Part shown: piece by piece, positions 24,067 through 30,608 of the stretch
How the letters are laid out: each line of letters begins with the position of its first letter
Numbering within the stretch: the stretch's first letter is position 1
Origin: Phellopilus nigrolimitatus
Taxonomy: Eukaryota; Basidiomycota; Agaricomycetes; Hymenochaetales; Hymenochaetaceae
Direction of reading: 5' to 3'
DNA: 30,608 bases
Assembly: GCA_021029095.1 (NCBI GenBank)
Contig: JAJOHG010000307.1
Location: 1-30,608, forward strand
The notes under the pieces: generated by a model
What the model was told of the DNA's origin: nothing
What the model saw: only the letters and a program-made list of their open reading frames with translations
Database searches by the model: none
Made by a program: the position numbers and the translations under genes

Positions 24067-26898
24067 TCAGTAGTCTCGCACCGGGACGTATGACAGGAAA
24101 AGGATGTATTTCCTCTTCAATTGCTCCTTCAGGTGCGCCTTCTCAACCGCCTTCCGTACCCGTTCTTCCTCCTTGCGCTGCTGGCGCCTGTGACGTTCCT
24201 CGCCGCGGTCGTATCCGTCAGCCTTGCGACCGTAGATGCCGTAGTGGCCCCCGTACGCGCTGCCGCCAGGCGGTACATACCCCTCAGGCTCCGACAGCGA
24301 GTCGTCCAATCCTTCCGACGACGCATATGAGTCGGAAGACTCCTCCCGCAGTCGCGTCTCAGGCAGCCGCGCGCCGCGTCCGGAAACGCAGTTGCGGCCC
24401 TTGTACAGCACGAGCTCGACGCCGCGGGGGAAGAAGAACGCGTGGTTCCAGAGGTCGAGGAGGTCCTTGACGAGCTCGGAGGGCTTCGGCGGAGGGCCGC
24501 CGTTGGGCAGCGGGAGGCTGCCCTTCCATGCGAGTGCGAGATCCTGGCGCATAATGTCAGGCTAAAATTTACAGATGACAAAAAAGAGACAAACATTCAT
24601 GAGGCGACCCCAATCTTCGGGCATCACATCGTGCGTCCCGAGCACGGGTGGGCGGCTCTGGATGACGTTGTCCAGGAAATCGTCCATGTCCTGAACCCTA
24701 ATCATGGTAAACGGTGTAAACGTCTGCGCGCGGTTGATCGGGCGCGAGAACGCTTCAGGGCTCGCGAGCATCTGCTCCGCCGGAGGAACACCGTAGGCGC
24801 CCGCGCCCGCGAGCGGCATCCCTCCACCGATCCGGGGAGACACGCCTGGGATGGCGCCGCCGCCGATCCGTGGAGACAGGCCCAGAGTCCCTTCTCTAGG
24901 GCGGGGAGAATGACCGAGGACACCACCAGATCCAACGCGGGGAGACACTCCGTAGCCCCCAGGAGCCCCGACGCCTCCGCCGATCCCAGCGCTGGGTCCA
25001 GAAGCAGACGGGTACGGCGCCGTGCCTGGGATGGGACTGTGGCTGCGCGACGGCGCTCTCGATATCGGCTGGCCTGCATAGATGTGGCCGGCCGGGTACA
25101 CTGCGGCGCCCTCGGGTCCTAGCCCCATCGTACCCGGCAGCGGGCTCGTTCCACGACGGTATGGCGAGCGTTCGGGAGCACCGTAGATACTGCTCGCGCG
25201 CTCGGGGGCGCCATAGACGGTGCCTCCGCGTTCTGATCCTCCATAGACAGCTCCCCCACGCTCTGATCCACCATAGACGGTTCCCCCGCGCTCGGGTGCG
25301 CCATAGATACTGCTTGCGCGCTCAGGTGCGCCATAGATGCTCGCAGTGCGTTCAGCACGATCAGCACGCTCAGGCGCTCCGTAAAGGCTTGAGCGGCGTT
25401 GGCCACCCGGGGGACCGTAATCGTCGAACCGCTCGCGCTCGTAAGAGGCCGGCTCGTCGTAGATATTGCCGACGGCTCCAGGCGAGGGCATGGACATGGA
25501 CTGGCGCCGTGAACGTGTGCCTACAGGAGGCGCGCCGTACTCCGCCGTTAGGCTGCGCCCGCTTACGTTGAGATCGCCCATGCGGCGCTCGAGATCTCCC
25601 ACCCTCTCTCTCGACCGCTCGCGCAAGTCTCTCTCGCCATACGCCGCGCCGGAAGGAGCGAGTCCCGCACCCATTCCACCCACGTTGCTCAAGCGGCGGG
25701 TGCGCGCAACGCGCTCAGTCTCGACCTCGCGGAAGGCGTCGCGCTCGCGCACCTTGCGGAGTTCTCTTTCCTCGGCTTTCTCGCGTGCGCGACGCTCGGC
25801 CTCATAGACGCTATTGCGCTTCGTTGCTTGTTTTTCCTCCTTGCGCCGCCTGTGTTCTTCTCTCTCCTTTTCTTTCTCCCTAAAGATCATACAATTAATC
25901 GTTTTCAGGATGCCCTTCACAATATCAATGTATGTAGAAGAGCTTACCATTCTCTGTATGCTTTTTCATCGCGGGGATCACGTCCTGCCGCTACTTGAGG
26001 GTCGCCGGCAGTTGCAGCACCTGGCAGCTGGCCACGGAACGAAGCAAGGACATCCTAAGTAGCAATGAAACTGACTTAAACATAGAAATATTATACACAA
26101 CACGCATGTGCTCACCGGACCCGCAGGCGCAATGCCTACAGGAGGGACAGTGGACGTCTCGGTAGGAACCCACTGGATTCCCGTGTAAGTCACTCCTTGT
26201 GGTGAACGGTATCTAAAGCAGATAGTGGGTAATTGTTGCACGCATACATCCAGCATAAAAAGAAACTCACGACGAAGGCTCCGCTCTGCGACGGAAAAAC
26301 GAGGACGAAAAATAAAATTGAATCTGGAGTATCCCTGCTGCTGACGGAAGCAAAACCGTACTCACCTGAAGTGATGGTATGTCACACGCCCGAGCGCGTC
26401 CGTTGTTGTCGTGTACGTCACTGCGCCAGGCTGCACATTCGCGCCGAAGGGCTGCGCTGCAGCTGGGGCCGCCGTACCGGCCGTCCCCGCCTGCGGGAAC
26501 TGCATCGGGTTCGTGTGCGGGGAGGGCGCGGCGGAGTGATAGGCAGTCGGGCCCGCGGGTGCGAGCGTCGAGCTGAGGCTCCCGGCGTATGGCGAGTGCG
26601 GGTATGCGTTTGCGGGCGGTGGCATAGCGGCCGATGCAGCGTACGGCGAATGCGGATATGCACCTGCTGGCGCGGGCGTAGCGGCGGGCGCTGCATATGG
26701 CGAATGCGGGTATGCGGAGGCTGGAGCGGGCGCGGCGGCTTGGCCAGCGTACGGCGAGTGCGGGTACGCGCTAGCTTGGACTGGAGCGGCAGCGGCTCCC
26801 GAATAATTGGTCGCAGGAAACGGGTAGGCCGAGGGGGCGGGCCCGCCGGGGTAGGACGATGTCATGGGCGAGACGGGGGCGGCGTACGGATAGGCCAT
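24067..26898 (-). CDS. Repetitive, disordered 837-residue protein of unknown function
   Basis: I do not recognise the family. Six exons (minus): 26898-26366, 26285-26271 (15 bases), 26212-26116, 26054-25948, 25879-24595 and 24543-24067. All GT..AG phases agree, giving 837 residues. Residues 1-150 are Ala/Pro/Tyr-rich with four copies of AYPHSPYA about 20 residues apart. After VTYTTTTDALGRVTYHHF and GVTYTGIQWVP comes a highly charged, probably coiled-coil segment (EKEREREEHRRRKEEKQ, about 251-300). Next are seven YGAPER/YGGSERGG-type units (DNA about 25400-25160) and several SPRIGGG units. The C-terminal 200 residues look folded: TPFTMIRVQDMDDFLDNV, MPEDWGRLMN, DLALAWKGSLPLP, LLDLWNHAFFFPRGVELVLY. 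A second charged helix closes the protein. There is no signal peptide or membrane span. The last exon ends 524 bases from RAT1. Confidence 0.8.
26271..26285 (-). other. 15-base microexon of the 837-residue protein gene
   Basis: On the minus strand a strong acceptor (CCGTCGCAG) and a strong donor (GTGAGT) enclose 15 bases. With exon phases 2 and 2 it adds exactly five residues, reading FRAEPSSYRSP across the joins. Skipping it also keeps the frame, so both isoforms are possible. Confidence 0.65.
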
Positions 26899-27804
26899 GG
26901 TTAGGTCTTGCTGCGGCTGATTAGACGCACGTTGTGCTCGATCTTGCGGGATTCAGCTGCGATCTCTGCGCGATTGTCAGCGCACGACTCGAGGGCAGCG
27001 ACAGCGACGGAGGGAGATTAGGAGCTTTGTTGATGCGTCGTGCTCGCTGTTCGTCGTCTATAGATGCGCCGATACGACCAAGATGCTATATAAACCAGGC
27101 AAGTTGGTTATATGCAGCACAAGTTTAGCAACGGCGTCGTCGACGACAATGGCGACGAGTAACCTACCCTATTCCGACGTCGTAGAGCAAAGTACTGATA
27201 GCACGGAGATGGTGGTGAGGTGCAAGGGGCTATAAAGATATAGAACGCTGGAAGAGTGGGCTATGGGCAGCAGCAGGTGGTGGGCACGTTGCTTTGCGCG
27301 TGCTTCCAGTCTGATCCCTTGATCCACATCCTATTGCATTTAGTGCGTGCCTCACACAGTAATATTCAATGGACAAAGGGCTTTTATAAATAGTTGCCAG
27401 GGTTTTGATCACACTTGTTAGTCGTACATTGGTCTTGTCGTCTCGTGTTTTCGGCGCGCAGGGCCTGCGAGCCACCCTGTACGGGTCGTCTCGGAGTCTT
27501 GGGACGCGGTGCGTAGAGAATTCGTGCGATTAGGATATCAGTGTAGAAAGATGTACAGCATGCTCAGTAATAAGTAAGTAAACACAGCAGTCAAAGATAT
27601 GGAAAGGAAGAAGGAAAACAAACAAAAGAAACATGCCAGTGCTTGTGCTGTTGTCCACATCGTCCGATGTACATGCGTCCCAGCGCCTCAACTACAACAC
27701 CCGGATCTCCGCCTCAGGAGCCGTTTCGTCTTCGAAATCCGAAGGGCGTGCCGGTTCTATGTTGTTCCCCGCGGCGCGCCTTGCTCAAAAGTTTATAATG
27801 TAAA
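26899..27804. other. Intergenic: upstream of the 837-residue gene, 3' of SEC22
   Basis: About 900 bases between two minus-strand genes. Short open frames at 26934-27128 and around 27600-27960 lack motifs. TATATAA at 27087-27093, read on the minus strand as TTATATA, lies about 190 bases upstream of the 837-residue gene's ATG and is a possible TATA element. Nothing else is evident. Confidence 0.45.
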
Positions 27805-28820
27805 TTATAAGAACCGCCACCAGATGAAGATGGTGAGGAGCAACACGACGGCGCCGAGCGGGGCATATTGGCGGAGCATCGCCTGGACATTGATGTGTCG
27901 CGCTGCCTTGCGGTACTTTTCTGACTCTGAGCGTAGAGAAGTCGACAAATGCGACATTTCTGGATGAGATAATTAGCGTTAGGTTGTAATCTCAATGAAC
28001 ACGAAGTATGTTAGCAGTAAGAGCTCACTGTCAAGAGAATCTCCGCGCCACAAAAGCTCCTCCATGTTCTTGGTCATGATGCGCGTCACGTCGTGCAGGT
28101 CATCGTTGAGCTTGTCGAGATTCGAGCTCGCAGCATTCGCCGTGCGTGTGTCTTGATATAAACGTGCAGTTTTTTGACATAAATGTGTCTGTATGAGAAG
28201 CCGACGTTAAGCAGCGGAAAAGTGGAGAAAACGAAGGTAAGCGGGAGAGAACGCACCGAACCCGACAAACGCGTACGGTTTCCGCGCGGTTTCAACCTTC
28301 GCGCCGTACGAGTTTGGAACTCTTTCGAGAGTTCGTCGAGGTACGAGAACGCGAGCTTGCGCGGGTACGACTTGTCCGCGATCGTCAGGTACACGACATT
28401 GTCCGCAATCATGTAGCTGCCCATTCGCGGTTCCAGTCGTCCAGTCGCAGAGCAACAAGCGCCATCGACGAGTGTAAGCGTGTATATTATAAAGAAGAAG
28501 ATGCACAGAGGCCCGTCAGTATATTCAGACGCTGGAGGCATGCGAGCGGCGCACGACGCACTGTAGAGTATACGGCCCGCTCTCGATCGAACATAGCGGC
28601 TCCGAGTTGGGCGTTATCCGCCTGAAGATGAGCTTCGCCTGCTGCTTGTGCTCCTGCAGTATCTGCTCCGTCTATAAATAAACAGCCGCGCATTTCGTGA
28701 GCATGGACGCGAACTGCTCAGGATGCCTGGGACGTGGCAAGCGCGTACCTGGTCGTCGTCAACCGTAGCGGCCAGCGGCAGCGCGTCACTCGCGCGCACA
28801 ATTGTTGTTGATTTCACCAT
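27805..28820 (-). CDS. SEC22: R-SNARE Sec22 with two compensating frame shifts
   Basis: v-SNARE for ER-Golgi transport, with an N-terminal longin domain, SNARE helix and C-terminal membrane anchor. Five exons (minus): 28820-28749, 28671-28562, 28416-28257, 28188-28029 and 27959-27805. Read literally this is an open 218-codon frame (yeast Sec22 has 214 residues). Recognisable parts: MVKSTTIVRASDALPLAATV, ESGPYTLHYMIADNVVYLTI, PRKLAFSYLDELSKEFQT, KTARLYQDTRTANAASSNLD, NDDLHDVTRIMTKNMEELL, SLRSESEKYRKAARHINVQA and the tail anchor GAVVLLLTIFIWWRFL. The literal frame between about 28316 and 28170 gives unrelated residues, while the neighbouring frame gives SYGAKVETARKPYAFVGF, the expected Sec22 sequence. 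One base therefore seems missing near 28310-28316, and one extra lies in the six-T run 28170-28175. Confidence 0.92.
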
Positions 28821-29420
28821 TTTCCGGTGCTGCTTGCGGGGGCGTTCGAGACTGCTGCAGTAAGAGTGTTTCGGGAGTCGGGAGCAGGTCTGGTCGGCGT
28901 GCACTGAGCGGTTTCGGTCTGAGAAATTGAAATTCAATAAATTAGTCGAGCGTGTGACGTGTACAACGAATCACGGATCGCGTTTTATTACGTAAGCTCG
29001 TCACATTTTCTTGTCTAATTTGATGTTTCCGACAGCAAGAGATAAAAGTGTATACAAGTCCCTAGTCACTCAATAACTACTGTGGATTATACATTTTCAT
29101 GGGTTGAACGCCGAGGAAATACGAGAGATTCTTTCCTTTATGTAAATTCAGATACAGCTCACCCTGATCGATCACTTCGAGTGATCATTCTGACTTCCAA
29201 GAAGTTCCTTTTTCATGGTCGACTCTCGGATATCCTGCAAGTAATACAACAACATACAGATGCTGCTTCTCAAATACTTATTGTATTACAACCAACCAAC
29301 CAGCCCCTGCGTCCCATCGTCATGTACATATCACTCGTCCTCCAACTCAAACAGTAGTCGCTGCAGGTCCTCCTAACGCTAGGCTTGCAATGCCATCTGA
29401 CACGTCGATTGGATTCTCTA
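28821..29420. other. Intergenic 600 bp upstream of SEC22
   Basis: Should contain the SEC22 promoter and the 3' UTR of the eRF3 gene. A plus-strand frame at 29082-29357 has no start context or motif I can support. No repeat or RNA gene is seen. Confidence 0.5.
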
Positions 29421-30608
29421 TCAATTCGTGACCTTGCCGATTGCAACTGTTCTGCCTGAGAATTTATAATCCGATAAGCGGGATGAAAATTGCACTTATT
29501 TCAGAGGAGAAATCGTACCCTCGTCTCGTAAGGTGAAGCGGCCCATCTGAGGGTGGTCCACAAAACGCTCGATGCAGATTGGCGCAGCTGTTTCTATCAG
29601 CGCGACAATTTTTTGACCCTTCTTCGCAAATTGCGGCGGCTTTCGCGACTTGCGGCCGGTTGCCTTGTCAAAGTAGTGCAGGAGTGCCGCAAGATTGACC
29701 TCTTCTGAAAGTGTATGCACGTGGAGGACAGCACTGTAGCCCGCGCAGATGATATTCTTGTGCTCGAGGATCGCGAGCTGTGCCTCGAATTGGCGGACAG
29801 CATGAACGGGTTTTGAGGAAGAGGTGAGAACGAAGCCCGTCGTGATGTCCTCGTCGTCGATGCCCTTTAGCCGAACACGCACGTTGTCGCCGCACAGTGC
29901 GCCAGAGACTTCGTCCTCGAGCTCGTTGTAGATCGCGGAGACTTCGACGGTTGTGTGATTCGGCATGACAAGAAGATTATCGTTGCGTTGCAGTCGTCCA
30001 GACTCAATCTTTCCGACGATAACCGCGCCCATGTCTTTGTATTTTTCGGAGATGGGCAGCATGAGCGGGCCGTTGAATTTTCGGTCGACCATCGGCATCT
30101 GGTCAAGGAGTTCGAGAAGAGAAGGGCCTCTGTAATGATGCTAAGATTGCGGGAGAAGGAAAACATTTAAGAGAATTCGATACGTACTCCCGCCAAGGAG
30201 CAATGCTCTTGCTGACCCTATCCTTCAAATTTTGCCCAGTTTGCGCGGATACCGGCACAAATGTAACATCAGTCTTAGGATTATAGCCCGCAGACTTGAC
30301 AAAGGGCGTGACCTTGCCGATGATCTCGTCGTAGCGGGCCTTGTCCCATTGAACGGTCGTATCGTCCATCTTGTTAATGACAATAACGAGCTTGGCGACA
30401 CCGGCTGTCTTGACAAGCATGACATGCTCTCGGGTCTGGCCGCCCCTCTCAAATCCGGTCTCAAACTCACCCTTGCGGGCAGACACGACGAGCACGGCAA
30501 CGTCAGCCTGGGCAGCACCGGAAATCATAGAAGGCACATATGTTTTGTGCCCGGGGCATCGAGAATGGTATACCGCGCGAATCGGTCTCAAAGTAGCCAC
30601 GGCCGACT
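29421..30608 (-). CDS. SUP35: Translation termination factor eRF3 (Sup35 type), 5' part beyond the window
   Basis: GTPase that partners eRF1 in stop-codon recognition and peptide release. Three exons are visible (minus): 30608-30188 (continues off the right edge), 30129-29519 and 29455-29421. Introns are 58 and 63 bases and in phase. The visible G-domain parts are DAPG-HKTYVPSMISGAAQAD (G3), VIVINKMDD (G4 NKxD) and FVPVSAQTGQNL. Domains 2 and 3 follow: SLLELLDQMPMVDRKFNGPL, LPISEKYKDMGAVIVGKIES, ICAGYSAVLHVHT, PICIERF and MGRFTLRDEGRTVAIGKVTN ending in a stop. The IAPWRE and RDEG-TVAIGKV sequences fit eRF3 better than Hbs1 or EF-1alpha. Near the edge, VGRGYFETDSR, RYTILDAP and GHKTY lie in three different frames, implying two missing bases near 30570 and 30553. 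The N-terminal domain, including any prion-like region, is outside the window. Confidence 0.92.

Overview
The window is nuclear DNA of a filamentous fungus, most likely a basidiomycete of the Agaricomycetes. The genes are compact and monocistronic, each is cut by several introns of about 50-80 bases with GT..AG ends, and the proteins are eukaryotic housekeeping families (Sec53, Tad2, MTFP1, eIF2B-delta, Rat1, Sec22, eRF3). There is no prokaryotic, viral, CRISPR or phage system here.

Left third (1-10,600). A KDM3/JHDM2-type JmjC histone demethylase gene on the + strand has an unresolved 5' end. It is followed by a five-exon tRNA adenosine deaminase gene (TAD2, +). A gene-poor stretch at 4.0-6.5 kb carries a decayed tandem duplication and an 18-G run. 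A seven-exon phosphomannomutase gene (SEC53 type, -) follows. Upstream of it lies repeat-rich DNA: a 486-bp palindromic MITE-like element with 155-bp inverted arms 98-99% identical and TA at both ends, then a looser region built round CAATGGGACA motifs, then degenerate TTGCCGCTT repeats.

Middle (10,600-19,250). A GC-rich four-exon gene (+) encodes a 1,146-residue low-complexity protein with a 45-residue poly-Q tract and a short segment resembling the SSXT (SS18) domain of SWI/SNF subunits. Next come an MTFP1/MTP18-like mitochondrial fission gene (+) and, convergent with it, eIF2B-delta (GCD2 type, -). GCD2 and RAT1 start divergently from a shared 419-bp interval.

Right third (19,250-30,608). 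The RAT1/XRN2 5'-3' exoribonuclease gene (+) begins with an exon that is only the ATG. Its first exons are clean, but from about 21.08 to 23.35 kb the frame can be followed only by accepting roughly 17-19 one-base shifts. A six-exon gene (-) for an 837-residue repetitive protein of unknown function includes a 15-base microexon. SEC22 (R-SNARE, -) carries two mutually cancelling frame shifts, and the eRF3/SUP35 gene (-) runs off the right edge with two more shifts in its last 60 bases. Indels in three essential genes, without substitution stops, point to residual consensus errors in this part of the assembly more than to gene decay.

The genes form no single pathway. Translation and RNA functions recur (Tad2, eIF2B-delta, Rat1, eRF3), as do chromatin functions (JmjC protein, SSXT-like protein). 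I found no convincing novel multi-gene system. The most interesting items are the MITE-like palindrome, the SSXT-like poly-Q protein, the tiny exons and the clustered frame shifts.
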